A stretch of DNA of 64,000 nucleotides, taken from contig NZ_JAHBOI010000002.1 of the NCBI RefSeq assembly GCF_018531425.1, positions 124,001-188,000 of the forward strand, given 5' to 3'. This DNA comes from Paenarthrobacter sp. DKR-5 (GTDB lineage: Bacteria; Actinomycetota; Actinomycetes; Actinomycetales; Micrococcaceae). The first letter of the stretch is position 1, and each line of letters opens with the position of its first letter. A model generated the notes under the pieces. That model worked only from the letters and a program-made list of their open reading frames with translations. It had not been told where the DNA came from and searched no databases. Shown in pieces: positions 45,453 to 54,665 of this stretch. Position numbers and translations under genes: made by a program.

Positions 45453-46337
45453 ATGATGAGTTTCGATGAGGACGCGGCGGGCACAGCCCCCAGGCTGGTC
45501 CGTCCCGTCGCCGACGGTGAGCGGGTCACCGTCATGCTGGCCGCTTTCGAAGGCTGGAACGACGCCGGCGAGGCCGCCAGCGACGCCCTCAAGTACCTCA
45601 GCGCGGAGTGGGGCGGGAAAAAGGTCGCCTCCATCGATCCGGACGAGTATTACGATTTCCAGTTCACCCGGCCGACGGTGCGCAGCACCGCCTCGGGCAA
45701 ACGCAAGATCAAGTGGCCGACGACGAAGCTGGCGAAAGCCTCCGTTCCCGGGACCGACCTCGACATCGTCTTCGTGCACGGGATCGAACCGTCCTATAAA
45801 TGGCGCGCCTACACCGCCGAACTGCTGACCCAGGCCCAGAAGCTCAACGTCAATTACGTGATCCTGGTCGGGGCGCTGCTCGCGGACGTGCCGCACAGCC
45901 GTCCGATTCCCGTGACCGTGACCAGCGACGACGACGAACTGCGCGAACGGCTGAACCTTGAGGCGTCGCAGTACGAGGGCCCGGTGGGCATCGTGGGGGT
46001 GCTCGGGGAAGTGGCGCTGCTCGCCGGCCTGCCCACGATCTCGCTCTGGGCTGCCGTGCCGCACTACGTGGCCCAGTCCCCCTCGCCGAAGGCCGAGCTG
46101 GCGCTGCTGAACCGGATCGAGGAGCTTCTGCAGGTTCCCCTCGACTCGCACGAAATTGCCGAAGACGCCGCTGCCTGGGAGCGGGGCGTCGACGAGCTCG
46201 CGACCGAGGATCCCGAAATTGCGGCCTACGTCCGCCAACTGGAGGAAGCGAAGGACACCGCGGACCTTCCCGAGGCCAGCGGTGAGTCGATCGCCCGCGA
46301 ATTCGAGCGCTACCTCAAGCGGCGCGGCAAGGAGTAA
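45453..46337 (+). CDS. PAC2-family protein
   Basis: A 294-residue PAC2-domain protein (Rv2125-like). Motifs include MLAAFEGWNDAGEAASDAL, then YDFQFTRPTV, VHGIEPSYKWR, VILVGALLADVPHSRP and a helical C-terminal region with LEEAKD...EFERYLKRRG. The family is related to eukaryotic proteasome-assembly chaperones, but the bacterial role is not established. It sits 100 bases from the run that contains the proteasome genes, divergently transcribed, so a functional link is suggestive only. Leaderless start as described for its promoter. Confidence 0.9.
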   Translation: MMSFDEDAAGTAPRLVRPVADGERVTVMLAAFEGWNDAGEAASDALKYLSAEWGGKKVASIDPDEYYDFQFTRPTVRSTASGKRKIKWPTTKLAKASVPGTDLDIVFVHGIEPSYKWRAYTAELLTQAQKLNVNYVILVGALLADVPHSRPIPVTVTSDDDELRERLNLEASQYEGPVGIVGVLGEVALLAGLPTISLWAAVPHYVAQSPSPKAELALLNRIEELLQVPLDSHEIAEDAAAWERGVDELATEDPEIAAYVRQLEEAKDTADLPEASGESIAREFERYLKRRGKE

Positions 46338-46351
46338 GCCCGCGGAGCGGC

Positions 46352-47635
46352 CTAGAGCTCGACGCCGAGCAGTGCGTTGACGGTGTCGCCCGCAAGGGCC
46401 GCGTCCGCTGCTGAGCCCTCCCCGCTGGCGGCGCAGGACTCCGCCCAGCTGTCCACTGCGGCAAGGGCGGCCGGCGCATCCAGATCGTTGGCCAATGCCG
46501 CGCGCACTTCCGCAAGCAGCGGAGCGGCCGAGGCTTCGGCCGCATTCCCCAAGGCATGGCGCCAGCGGGCCAGGCGGTCCTTGGCTGCCACGAGCACCTC
46601 GTCCGTCCAGAACCAATCACTGCGGTAGTGGTGGGCGAGGATGGCGAGCCGGACGGCCGCAGGCTCCTCCCCCGCGGCGCGCAGCTTGGAGACGAGCACG
46701 AGGTTGCCGCGGGACTTGCTCATCTTCTCCCCGTCCAGGCCCACCATGCCCGTGTGGGCGTAGCGGCGGGCCATCGGCACCCCGGACAGCGCGTAGGCAT
46801 GTCCAGCGCCCATTTCGTGGTGCGGGAAGACGAGGTCGGAGCCGCCGCCCTGCACGGTGAACGGCGAGGGAAGGAAACGCCCGGAGATCACGGTGCATTC
46901 GATGTGCCAGCCCGGGCGTCCGGCGCCGAGGCGCCCGCCGTCCCAGCTGGGCTCGCTCTCGCGGGCTGCGCGCCAGAGCAACGGGTCCAACGCGTGGCGC
47001 TTGCCGGCACGGTCCGGGTCCCCGCCCCGCTCGGCGAACAGCGGAAGCATCTGCTCGGCCGTCAGGCCGGAGATCTGCCCCAGCCACCACGGTGCGGTAT
47101 CGGACCAGGCCGACGGATCCGCGGCGGCAGCGACCACGTCGAAATAGACGTCGCCGGCCGGCTCCGATCCCAGCGCAGGGACGCGGTAGGCGAGCCCGCG
47201 GTCCACCAGTGACTCCACAGCGGGAACGATCCAGCCCACGGCTTCGACGGCACCGATGTAGTGGTCGGGCGCGAGGACGTTCAGCGCTTCCATGTCCGCG
47301 TGGAACAGTTCGGTCTGCTCCCGGGCGAGTTCCCGCCAGTCCACCCCGTTCTGCTCTGCGCGTTCGAGCAGCGGGTCGTCGACGTCGGTGACGTTCTGGA
47401 CGTAGTGCACGGTCTTCTTGGCATCCCGCCAGGCGCGGTTGAGCAGGTCGAAGGCCACATAAGTGGCGGCGTGGCCCATGTGGGTCGCGTCGTAGGGGGT
47501 GATCCCGCAGACGTAGAGGCCGGCCTCCGCCTCGTCCGGCAACGGTTCAACCGCGCCTTGCGGCGTGTTGAACAACGAGATGGCCGGCATTTCACCGGGC
47601 AGTTCTGCGACAGGGCGGGATTTCCAAGTCTTCAC
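46352..47635 (-). CDS. mshC: Cysteine:glucosaminyl-inositol ligase MshC (mycothiol biosynthesis)
   Basis: A 427-residue class I tRNA-synthetase-like enzyme that joins cysteine to GlcN-Ins, the penultimate mycothiol step. Features: [16 protein letters not shown] with zinc-binding Cys43 and the HIGH-like HMGH at 52-55, then [11 protein letters not shown] and WHIECTVI (zinc-binding Cys). [13 protein letters not shown] carries the KMSKS motif at about 303. Unlike CysS it lacks the C-terminal tRNA-binding domain, and its N-terminus [14 protein letters not shown] is MshC-type. GTG start 16 bases after uppP, so co-transcribed. Confidence 0.96.
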   Translation of the reverse strand: MKTWKSRPVAELPGEMPAISLFNTPQGAVEPLPDEAEAGLYVCGITPYDATHMGHAATYVAFDLLNRAWRDAKKTVHYVQNVTDVDDPLLERAEQNGVDWRELAREQTELFHADMEALNVLAPDHYIGAVEAVGWIVPAVESLVDRGLAYRVPALGSEPAGDVYFDVVAAAADPSAWSDTAPWWLGQISGLTAEQMLPLFAERGGDPDRAGKRHALDPLLWRAARESEPSWDGGRLGAGRPGWHIECTVISGRFLPSPFTVQGGGSDLVFPHHEMGAGHAYALSGVPMARRYAHTGMVGLDGEKMSKSRGNLVLVSKLRAAGEEPAAVRLAILAHHYRSDWFWTDEVLVAAKDRLARWRHALGNAAEASAAPLLAEVRAALANDLDAPAALAAVDSWAESCAASGEGSAADAALAGDTVNALLGVEL

Positions 47636-47651
47636 GTTTTCAACCCTAGTG

Positions 47652-48491
47652 CTAGGCGCTGATCACTCCGAAACCGAGCAGCAGATACACCGCCGCGCCG
47701 AGCCCGATCCGGTACCACACAAAGGCCCGGTAGCTGCGGGTCGAGATGAACTTCAGGAACCAGCCGATGATCAGGTAGCCGATCCCGAAAGCGATCACGG
47801 TGGCCAGGGCCGTCTGCCCGAGGCTGAAGTGTTCCGCTGCGCCACCGGTGTGCTTGCCCACCACCTTGTACAGCTCGTAGAAACCGCTGCCGAAAACCGC
47901 AGGAATGGCCAGCAGGAACGAGTAGCGGGCGGCCGCCTCCCGGGTGTAGCCCATCAACAGGCCGGCCGTGATGGTGCCGCCGGACCGCGACACCCCGGGG
48001 ATCAGCGCCAGCGACTGGGCGAGGCCGTAGTAGAGGCCGTGCTTGTACGTCAGCTGGTCCAAGGTGCGCACGTGGCGGGCGACGGCGTCGGCCACGGCGA
48101 GGATGACGCCGAACACGACCAGCGTGGTGGCGACGATCCAGAGGTTGCGCAGTGAGGACTCGATGGCGTCCTGGAAGAGCAGTCCGAGCACCACGATCGG
48201 GATGCTGCCCAGGATCACGAGCCAGCCCATCCGCGCGTCGGGGTCCTCGCGGGGCACCCGGCCGCGGAGGGAGCCGAACCAGGCGCGGATGATGCGTACG
48301 ATGTCGCGCCAGAAGAACACCAGCACGGCGGCTTCGGTGCCCAACTGGATGATCGCGGTGAAGGCCGCCCCCGGGTCCGCCACGTCCGGCAGCAGTGCCC
48401 CGACGATGCGCAGATGCGCGCTGGAGGAGATTGGCAGGAACTCGGTCAGGCCCTGAATCAGGCCCAGGAAGGCAGCTTGGATCCATGTCAC
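47652..48491 (-). CDS. uppP: Undecaprenyl-diphosphatase UppP (BacA)
   Basis: A 279-residue membrane phosphatase recycling undecaprenyl pyrophosphate for cell-wall synthesis. [20 protein letters not shown] holds the conserved Glu and SSSAH motif. The second active-site segment is [36 protein letters not shown]. About eight helices. The GTG at 48491 has TAGGGT at 48504-48499 seven bases upstream, so it is predicted leaderless. An upstream ATG would lie inside the promoter. mshC follows immediately. Confidence 0.95.
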   Translation of the reverse strand: MTWIQAAFLGLIQGLTEFLPISSSAHLRIVGALLPDVADPGAAFTAIIQLGTEAAVLVFFWRDIVRIIRAWFGSLRGRVPREDPDARMGWLVILGSIPIVVLGLLFQDAIESSLRNLWIVATTLVVFGVILAVADAVARHVRTLDQLTYKHGLYYGLAQSLALIPGVSRSGGTITAGLLMGYTREAAARYSFLLAIPAVFGSGFYELYKVVGKHTGGAAEHFSLGQTALATVIAFGIGYLIIGWFLKFISTRSYRAFVWYRIGLGAAVYLLLGFGVISA

Positions 48492-48498
48492 GTGTCCG

Positions 48499-48534
48499 AC
48501 CCTACGGTACGGACCCACCCCGCGCACGTAAGCT
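48499..48534. promoter_or_regulatory. Divergent leaderless promoters of uppP and the aldo/keto reductase gene
   Basis: TAGGGT (48504-48499, minus) and TAAGCT (48529-48534, plus) lie seven bases from the uppP GTG and the AKR ATG respectively. Only 50 bases separate the two start codons, so polymerases would compete. Confidence 0.5.
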
Positions 48535-48541
48535 TGAACTT

Positions 48542-49480
48542 ATGGAGCAGAGGTACGTCGGGCGCAGCGGTTTGAAGGTGTCCAGCATCGGTCTCGGACT
48601 GATGAGCTGGGGCGCGGAAGTGGACGAGTCGGGCGCGCAGTCGCAGCTGCGCAGCTTCCTCGACGCCGGCGGCACCTTCCTGGATACCTCCGCCGGGTTC
48701 GCCGACGGCCGCAGCGAGGCCGTGCTGGGATCCCTCCTCGGGGACGTCGTGGCGCGCAGCGAGGTGGTCATCGCGTCCAAGGCCGGGACGGCGACCACAG
48801 CCGGCCGGCGCGAGGTGGACACGTCCCGCCGGGCCATGCTGCAGGCGCTTGACGGCACGCTTGCCCGCCTGGGCACGGACCACCTGGACCTTTGGTTCGC
48901 GCAGTCCTGGGACCGGAACGTCCCGCTGGAGGAGACACTGAGTGCCCTTGACCACGCCGTGGCCACCGGTCGTGTCCGCTACGCCGGCGTCTCCGGCTTC
49001 AACGGCTGGCAGACCGCCAAGGCGGCGGCGCTTTCGGGCGCCGGGCTCACAGCGTGCCAGCACGAGTACTCGCTGGTCCAGCGCGCGGCAGAGCGGGACG
49101 TGATGCCGGCCGCGGAAGACGCCGGGCTGGGCATGGTGTGCTGGGCCCCGCTGGGGCGCGGGGTGCTCACGGGCAAGTACCGCGGTCATGTGCCGGCGGA
49201 CTCGCGGGCAGCCGGCGACGAGCTCGCCGCGTACGTCCAGCCCTATCTCGCAGGCCGGCCTGCACGCATCGTCGAGGCGGTGGCCACGGCCGCCAACGGG
49301 CTGGACCGGGAGCCGCTCGACGTCGCGCTGTCCTGGGTGCTGGGCCAGCCCCTCGTGGCGTCAGCCGTTGTCGGCGCGCGCACGGAGGTCCAGCTCAAGC
49401 AGATCCTTTCGGCCAAGCTGACCGACCTTCCGGCGCAGATCGCAGCGGTCCTCGACGAGGTCTCGGCGCTTCCCGCCTGA
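48542..49480 (+). CDS. Aldo/keto reductase family protein with altered catalytic residues
   Basis: A 312-residue TIM-barrel protein of the AKR superfamily. Asp48 (TFLDTSAG) and Lys80 (VVIASKAGT) of the catalytic tetrad are present. The catalytic Tyr position, usually DTAxxYG, reads DTSAGFADG (Phe53), and the His in the LxxLxxHxxD motif is Gln121 (LWFAQSWD). The NADPH-binding SGFNGWQ, WAPLGRGVLTGKY and VGARTEVQL segments are kept. It may therefore bind NADPH without normal carbonyl reduction, or act as a channel-beta-subunit-like or pseudoenzyme; inference only. ATG 48542 is probably leaderless. Confidence 0.85.
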   Translation: MEQRYVGRSGLKVSSIGLGLMSWGAEVDESGAQSQLRSFLDAGGTFLDTSAGFADGRSEAVLGSLLGDVVARSEVVIASKAGTATTAGRREVDTSRRAMLQALDGTLARLGTDHLDLWFAQSWDRNVPLEETLSALDHAVATGRVRYAGVSGFNGWQTAKAAALSGAGLTACQHEYSLVQRAAERDVMPAAEDAGLGMVCWAPLGRGVLTGKYRGHVPADSRAAGDELAAYVQPYLAGRPARIVEAVATAANGLDREPLDVALSWVLGQPLVASAVVGARTEVQLKQILSAKLTDLPAQIAAVLDEVSALPA

Positions 49481-49502
49481 CGGGGCCCCGGACCGGCGGA
49501 CC

Positions 49503-49775
49503 CTACTGGCTGATCGGCTCGAGGTCCTCGTCGTCCTCGTCCTCTTCGCCGCCGTCCTCGTCCTCGTCGTCATCCTCTTCGTAGATGACCAGCGGTGTGA
49601 CTTCGCTGTACGTGTCATAGAGCGCTTCTTCGTACACCTCGAAGGCGTCGGCGATTGCCAAATAGGCCGATTCCACCGCCGGATCGTCGTCGCCCCGGCG
49701 CGCCGAGGAAGCGGCCAGGTGCTCCTCCAGAGCGGCCGTCAGGGACTGAAGGGCGACGCGCGGATCAATGCTCAT
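49503..49775 (-). CDS. Small acidic hypothetical protein
   Basis: A 90-residue protein. The N-terminal half is helical (MSIDPRVALQSLTAALEEHL, then DPAVESAYLAIADAFEVYEEALYD). The C-terminal 35 residues are almost entirely Asp and Glu. Similar actinobacterial proteins have unknown function. The ATG at 49775 has TAACGT (49788-49783) seven bases upstream, consistent with leaderless initiation. It is convergent with the aldo/keto reductase. Confidence 0.75.
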   Translation of the reverse strand: MSIDPRVALQSLTAALEEHLAASSARRGDDDPAVESAYLAIADAFEVYEEALYDTYSEVTPLVIYEEDDDEDEDGGEEDEDDEDLEPISQ

Positions 49776-49984
49776 GGGATAGACGTTAGCAGGCCCCTTT
49801 TGCCCCGGGTAGGTCCCCGCAACCGCTGCTGCGGGCCCCGGGGCCGGCATCCTCCGGCACGTCCCGCAGGGGCGCGCCGGTAGAATCACTGGAGCAGGAT
49901 CGCCGCCACGGGTTTATCTTGGTCATCATCGGGAGCGGCCCGCTGCCCGCGGACTGCGCCCACTCACCGTGACATGGAGGACTT

Positions 49985-50218
49985 TTGAAGGAACAGTTTC
50001 TGAAGGGATCCGTGAGCCGGGAGCGTGACTACGCCCGGCAGTACGAATACCTGGTGGTGACGCTCGGACGCGAAGACTCCTTGCCGGACGCCCGCAGGCT
50101 GCTCACTGAACACGCCGAGTACGGAAAATGGGAGCTCGAACGAAGCAGGCTCTACCTCGGCGGCGGCCGCAAGTTCTGGCTGCGCCGCAAAGTGATGCGG
50201 ATCGAGCGGACGGCTTAG
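49985..50218 (+). CDS. DUF5703 family protein
   Basis: A 77-residue basic protein characteristic of a small actinobacterial family: RERDYARQYEYLVVTLGREDSLPDARRLLTEHAEYGKWELERSRLYLGGGRKFWLRRKVMR. The GKWEL and W-LRRK elements are the most recognisable. TTG at 49985 is chosen because GGAGG lies five bases upstream; a GTG eight codons later is the alternative. Its stop overlaps the convergent acyl-CoA dehydrogenase stop by four bases. Confidence 0.82.
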   Translation: MKEQFLKGSVSRERDYARQYEYLVVTLGREDSLPDARRLLTEHAEYGKWELERSRLYLGGGRKFWLRRKVMRIERTA

Positions 50219-51369
50219 TCCTCCAGCGGCCCCAGCCACGCGCTCGCTACAGTGCCGTGCGCCGATTCATCATCCGAGGGATGGAACATCCCTGCCAGGA
50301 CATCCCGGTAAAGCCGTTCGAGCTCGCCGCCCCGGAAGTAGCTTGAGCCGCCGGAAACACGGATGGCCAGGTCGACCACCGACCGGGCGGTTTCCGTGGC
50401 CCGGACCTTGAGCCCGGCGAGCCGGGCGAACCAGAACTGACCATGGTCCGCGCGGTCCTCGACGTCGGCCGCCAGCCCGGCGATCTGCGGATACAGCCCG
50501 TCCATCAGCATCGCCGCCTCGGCAACCTTCCAGCGGATGTCCGGGTCCTGGGCGTAGCTCTTGCCGCTCTTCATTGACCGCCGACGCTGCGCGTTCGCAA
50601 CCGCAAGCTGCACCGCCCGCTGCCCGATACCCGCGTACACAGCCGAGAGCAGCACCTCGAAGGTGGAGAAAATCGAGAAGATCAGCAGATCCGGGTTGGG
50701 ACCGGGCGGAAGGATCCGGAACACGCGCTCGGGCGGAGCGAAAACGCCGTCGAGTACCGTGCTGTTGGACTGGCTGGCTCTCATGCCCAGGGTGTTCCAG
50801 TCGTCAGCTACGGCGATGCCCTCCGCCGTGCGGTCCAGGAATGCCCAGACCAGCCGGGCTTCCTCGCCGCTGTCGTCCCTGCCGAAGACGCCGAGCCTGG
50901 TCCAGGCCGGTGAGAGGCTGGTGAAGACCTTCGTCCCGCTGAACGCGTAGCCGCCACCGGGCCGGGGCACCGCCGTCGTGCGGGCATCGAACAGCACCAG
51001 GTCGTTCCCGCCTTCGGAGACACCGAAGGCGAAGAGCTCCCCCTCCGCCGTCTCCCGCAGCACGTAGCCCAGCGAGTCGTCGCCGCGCGCTGCCATGGCG
51101 TGTGCCACCCCGTTCCAGACCAGGTGCATGTTCACGGCCAGGGCCGTCGCCGGTGCGGCTGTCGCGAGCCGCTGCTGCGCCCGTGCCGCCTCGGGCAGCC
51201 CGAACCCGGGTCCGCCCTGCTCCGAAGGGACGAACATCTTCAGGTAGCCGGCGGCGGCAAGCTCCTCCAGGTCCTCGGAGAAGAACTCGTTGCGTTCGTC
51301 GTAGCCGCCAGCGCGTGCACGCAGGCGTTCGAGCAGCGCATCGGGCAGGAGGTCCTCTACGGTGGTCAC
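50215..51369 (-). CDS. Acyl-CoA dehydrogenase family protein
   Basis: A 384-residue flavoprotein of the acyl-CoA dehydrogenase superfamily. The N-terminal helical domain runs to GGPGFGLPEAARAQQRL, the middle beta domain has FGVSEGGNDLVLFDARTTAVP and YAFSGTKVFTSLSPAW. The C-terminal helices include MDGLYPQIAGLAADVE and SGGSSYFRGGELERLYRDVLAGMFHPSDD. The last motif resembles the dibenzothiophene desulfurisation/monooxygenase-like branch (DszC type) more than the classical dehydrogenases, so the substrate is open. GTG 51369 starts 10 bases after the M20 peptidase, probably one operon. Confidence 0.87.
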   Translation of the reverse strand: MTTVEDLLPDALLERLRARAGGYDERNEFFSEDLEELAAAGYLKMFVPSEQGGPGFGLPEAARAQQRLATAAPATALAVNMHLVWNGVAHAMAARGDDSLGYVLRETAEGELFAFGVSEGGNDLVLFDARTTAVPRPGGGYAFSGTKVFTSLSPAWTRLGVFGRDDSGEEARLVWAFLDRTAEGIAVADDWNTLGMRASQSNSTVLDGVFAPPERVFRILPPGPNPDLLIFSIFSTFEVLLSAVYAGIGQRAVQLAVANAQRRRSMKSGKSYAQDPDIRWKVAEAAMLMDGLYPQIAGLAADVEDRADHGQFWFARLAGLKVRATETARSVVDLAIRVSGGSSYFRGGELERLYRDVLAGMFHPSDDESAHGTVASAWLGPLED

Positions 51370-51379
51370 GCCGGCTGCC

Positions 51380-52684
51380 CTAGTAGCTGGCGAGCAGCCG
51401 GCCGAGGACCCGGCTGCCGAATTTGAGGGACTCAGCGGGAACCCGCTCGTCGACACCGTGGAACATGCCGGTGAAGTCGAGCTCGTCGGGAAGCTGCAGC
51501 GGGGCGAAGCCATAGCCTGTGATACCCAGCCGGCTCAGTGACTTGTTGTCGGTGCCGCCGGAGAGGGTGTACGGCAGCACCTTCGCCCCCGGGTCTTCGG
51601 CGTGGAGCGCGTCGACCATGGCATCGACGAGGTTCCCGGCGAACGGCACCTCCAGCGAAACGTCCTTGTGCTCGTAGCTGATGTCGATGCCTTCCCCCGC
51701 CAGCCCGCGGATGATTTCCAGGACTTGCTCTTCCTGGCCCGGGAGGGTGCGCACGTCGATGAAGGCCTCTGCGGTCCCGGGAATCACGTTGTGCTTGTAG
51801 CCGCTTCTTAGCAGGGTGGGATTTGCTGTGTTCTGGAGCGTCGCGCCGACAAAACGCGCCACGGTGCCGAGTTCCTTGAGCAGGATGTCCGGGTTGTCCT
51901 TGTCGAACTCGACTCCGGTCAGCTCAGTGACGCCGTCGAGGAAGCGCCGCGTCGTCTCGGTCAACTCAAGCGGCCACTGGTAGTCGCCGATCCTCGCCAC
52001 GGCCCGCGCCAGGCGCGTGACGGCGTTGTCGGTGTTGATCTGGGAACCATGCCCGGCCCGGCCATGGGCCACAAGCCGCAACCATGACAGCCCCTTCTCA
52101 GCAGTCTGCAGCAGGTACGCGCGCTGTCCGCCGATGGTGGCGGAGAAGCCGCCGACTTCGGAAATGGCCTCGGTGGCACCCTCGAACAGGTCCGGCCGGT
52201 TGTCCACGGCCCAGGAGGCGCCGTAGTTGCCGCCGGCTTCTTCGTCAGCGAAGAAAGCGAAGATCAGGTCGCGCTTGGGCCTGCGGCCGGTGCGGGCGAA
52301 GTCCCGGAGCACGGACAGGATCATCGCATCCATGTCCTTCATGTCCACAGCGCCGCGGCCCCAGATCAGGCCGTCCTTTTCCTCGCCGCCGAAGGGGTCC
52401 ACGCTCCAGTCGGCCTTCTGCGCGGGGACGACGTCGAGGTGTCCGTGGACGACCAGCGCCCCGGCGGACGGGTCCTCTCCGGCCAGGCGCGTCACCACGG
52501 ACGCGCGGCCGGGCGCCGCTTCGAAGATTTCCGCCGACAGGCCCACCTCTTCGACCAGACCAGCCGTGTATTCGGCGGCCGCCCTCTCCCCCGGTCCGCT
52601 GCCGTCTCCGAAGTTCGAGGTGTCGAAACGAATGAGCTCCTGGCAGATACGGACAACTTCGTCCTCGGGCAGCATCTGGTCCAC
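51380..52684 (-). CDS. M20/M25/M40 family metallopeptidase
   Basis: A 434-residue zinc hydrolase. VVHGHLDVVPA supplies His and Asp of the binuclear site. WGRGAVDMKDMDA gives the bridging Asp, FADEEAGG the catalytic Glu pair, and TDNKSLSRLGI/FHGVDERVP the C-terminal His. The dimerisation domain lies between about 185 and 310. Typical substrates are peptides or acylated amino acids; the specific one is unknown. GTG 52684 has AAGGAG seven bases upstream, which decides against an earlier ATG at 52744. Confidence 0.92.
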   Translation of the reverse strand: MDQMLPEDEVVRICQELIRFDTSNFGDGSGPGERAAAEYTAGLVEEVGLSAEIFEAAPGRASVVTRLAGEDPSAGALVVHGHLDVVPAQKADWSVDPFGGEEKDGLIWGRGAVDMKDMDAMILSVLRDFARTGRRPKRDLIFAFFADEEAGGNYGASWAVDNRPDLFEGATEAISEVGGFSATIGGQRAYLLQTAEKGLSWLRLVAHGRAGHGSQINTDNAVTRLARAVARIGDYQWPLELTETTRRFLDGVTELTGVEFDKDNPDILLKELGTVARFVGATLQNTANPTLLRSGYKHNVIPGTAEAFIDVRTLPGQEEQVLEIIRGLAGEGIDISYEHKDVSLEVPFAGNLVDAMVDALHAEDPGAKVLPYTLSGGTDNKSLSRLGITGYGFAPLQLPDELDFTGMFHGVDERVPAESLKFGSRVLGRLLASY

Positions 52685-52888
52685 AGCAATCTCCTTATAC
52701 GTTTGCGGTACTCCCCAGCCTACCCAGCCCGCCTTTGAGCGCACCGCAGCGGCGCGTCACCCTCCGTCGGCGGCGGTCCGCAGGCAGCGCCGCGGGGCCG
52801 ATTCAATAGTTCGGGCAAAACCGTGTTAGAGTTTTTTTCGCTGCTTTTGAGCGTTTGATCCGCGGATCGGACGGGCAAAAGTCCACCT

Positions 52889-52973
52889 GCGCGGGTGGCG
52901 GAATAGGCAGACGCGCTAGCTTGAGGTGCTAGTCCTCGTATAGGGGGTGGGGGTTCAAGTCCCCCCTCGCGCA
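52889..52973 (+). tRNA. tRNA-Leu (anticodon GAG)
   Basis: A complete 85-base class II tRNA. The acceptor stem GCGCGGG pairs with CTCGCGC, followed by discriminator A52973. The anticodon stem CTAGC/GCTAG encloses the loop TTGAGGT with anticodon GAG at 52923-52925, followed by the long variable arm typical of leucine tRNAs. The T arm contains GGTTCAAGTCC. The 3' CCA is not encoded. Confidence 0.97.
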
Positions 52974-52984
52974 CAAAGGGAAGG

Positions 52985-53017
52985 CCCCGGAGAGTCACTG
53001 ACTCTCCGGGGTTTTTT
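52985..53017 (+). terminator. Intrinsic terminator of tRNA-Leu
   Basis: A 13-bp perfect stem (52985-52997 with 52999-53011), single-base loop, then six T residues (53012-53017), a textbook rho-independent terminator 12 bases after the tRNA. Confidence 0.92.
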
Positions 53018-53034
53018 CGTTTGGTTCGTTGTGC

Positions 53035-53283
53035 TCAGATCGTCCGGCCCTTGGCCCACATCATCGCCGCAGTAAGATCCGCCCGCGTGGCAATGGGACC
53101 GCCGTCGAAGTACCGCGCGTACTCGCCGCCCGGGTCATCCGAGGTCTGAACCCACTCGCTGATCATTTCCTCGTACAGGGCCCGGATGCGCCCGTCCCCG
53201 GCGAAAGTGCCCAGCTGTGCGGCGAGGACCGCGTGGAGGTCCTCCCGTGTGTACGCGACAATGTCGCCCTGATCGTCCTGCAC
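53035..53283 (-). CDS. Small hypothetical protein
   Basis: An 82-residue protein that I do not recognise. It looks soluble with helix-rich segments (VAYTREDLHAVLAAQLGTF, then IRALYEEMISEWVQ) and an acidic, glycine-containing middle. GTG 53283 is chosen because a run of six G lies five bases upstream; longer forms from 53325 are possible. It converges on the tRNA terminator and lies downstream of the PAS-like gene on the same strand. Confidence 0.6.
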   Translation of the reverse strand: MQDDQGDIVAYTREDLHAVLAAQLGTFAGDGRIRALYEEMISEWVQTSDDPGGEYARYFDGGPIATRADLTAAMMWAKGRTI

Positions 53284-53391
53284 GGCGCCCCCCAGTCTGC
53301 CGAACCTGATACTGCAGCGCATCATGGCACAGCGGCGCCGAAATGTCGCCAGTAGGCGGGATCCGCCTGCGGCCAGCCGCCGTGGCCGCCC

Positions 53392-54462
53392 TCATTCCGG
53401 GGTGAGCTTCACCACCACGTAGCGTTCCGGGGCACCGTTCGGCGCCTCGGCCGGCGCCGCCCCGCAACGACCGGTGCTCGCGGTGACCGTGTACGGGCGA
53501 TAGCGGCCATCGGCGTGCAGGAAGCGGACGACGGCGCGCCGTGCCGGCACAGGCAACGCCACGATTGCCTGGAACAGTTGATAGTCCCCGGGGTGGACCA
53601 CCGGCTCCAGGTAACCGTCCCGGGCACGCTCAAGTCCGAACCGCCCCCAGTTGTCGGACACCATGAAGGTCTGCCAACAGGCCGTGTCCACCGCCATGAG
53701 GACGCGGTCGATGACCAGGTCGAACGCGGCCCGCAGCAGGCTGCTGGACTCGTAATCCCCGAACTCTGGGGTCACCGGGCAGGCAGGTACCTCGCTCACT
53801 TCCCGGGTGATGGCACGAAGCCATTTAGTGCCCGGCTCCACGCCGGGAATGACCCTGCCGCAGGCCTGGAGATTCTTGACCGTAGGCACGGCCATGCCGC
53901 GCGCGGTCACGATGCGGTACGGGACAAGGTAACGGCGGGTGTTGGCGGAGCTGATGGAAGCATCGATCGTGACCTTCATCCGCGCACGGTCTTCAGGCGC
54001 GACGAACCGGCTGATCCATTCGTTCATGCCCGCCACCGGGCTCGGACCGGTGCGGGGCAGCTCGTAGATCTCATGGAGGTCGTCGTTCCACGCGGTTTCG
54101 ATCCCGCCATCGGCCGCAATCCTCCACTCCGTCGCGCCAACCTTCGGACGCCGGGCGACGACGTCACCAGCTTCGGCATAAAGAGCCAGGCAGGCCACCA
54201 GGGTTCCCGTAAGGGGCGAGAGAATCGGGTCGACAATGATCCTGTAACGCGTGCCGTTGCGGTGCGTGACCTCACAGTCGGTCGGCCGGGGTACCTGCGC
54301 CGCGGCGCGCAGCGGTTCAAGCAGCAGGTCACGGCCCAGGGCATCGAGGTTCTTCCGCACACTGGCTCCGGCAAAGGTTTCGGAACCGATCGCGAGCAGG
54401 CCGCTTTCGTCGCGGTTCAGCTGCTCCACCAGCACCCACTGGTTGCGCATCTCGTGAGTCAC
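53392..54462 (-). CDS. PAS/GAF-like sensor-type protein of unknown function
   Basis: A 356-residue protein resembling an actinobacterial family annotated only as PAS/GAF-like (DUF5593-type by recollection). An N-terminal helix WVLVEQLNRDESGLLAIGSE precedes a first PAS-like unit (about 35-105). A second unit is around GIETAWNDDLHEIYELPR, with FVAPEDRARMKVTIDASISS resembling a PAS core. The C-terminal third (CQTFMVSDNWGRFGLERARDGY) is not assigned. No output domain is visible. A TATATT at 54514-54509 may be its -10. GTG 54462 is the chosen start, ATG 54450 the alternative. Confidence 0.65.
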   Translation of the reverse strand: MTHEMRNQWVLVEQLNRDESGLLAIGSETFAGASVRKNLDALGRDLLLEPLRAAAQVPRPTDCEVTHRNGTRYRIIVDPILSPLTGTLVACLALYAEAGDVVARRPKVGATEWRIAADGGIETAWNDDLHEIYELPRTGPSPVAGMNEWISRFVAPEDRARMKVTIDASISSANTRRYLVPYRIVTARGMAVPTVKNLQACGRVIPGVEPGTKWLRAITREVSEVPACPVTPEFGDYESSSLLRAAFDLVIDRVLMAVDTACWQTFMVSDNWGRFGLERARDGYLEPVVHPGDYQLFQAIVALPVPARRAVVRFLHADGRYRPYTVTASTGRCGAAPAEAPNGAPERYVVVKLTPE

Positions 54463-54665
54463 TGGCCGCCTGGTCCTTCCCGACGCTCGCCGATGCGAGC
54501 GCGACGTCAATATACCCCGATGCGTATGGGGCGCGCTTTGCGGCGCGAAAAATGTGACTTATTATTCCAAGGAAAGCCCACTCTGGCGGATGCCCGACGG
54601 CTGTACTGGACGTTTCTTTGTCGTCCGCCCGCGCCTGCGCGGCCGGACCTATCCGGGAGTGCAGC

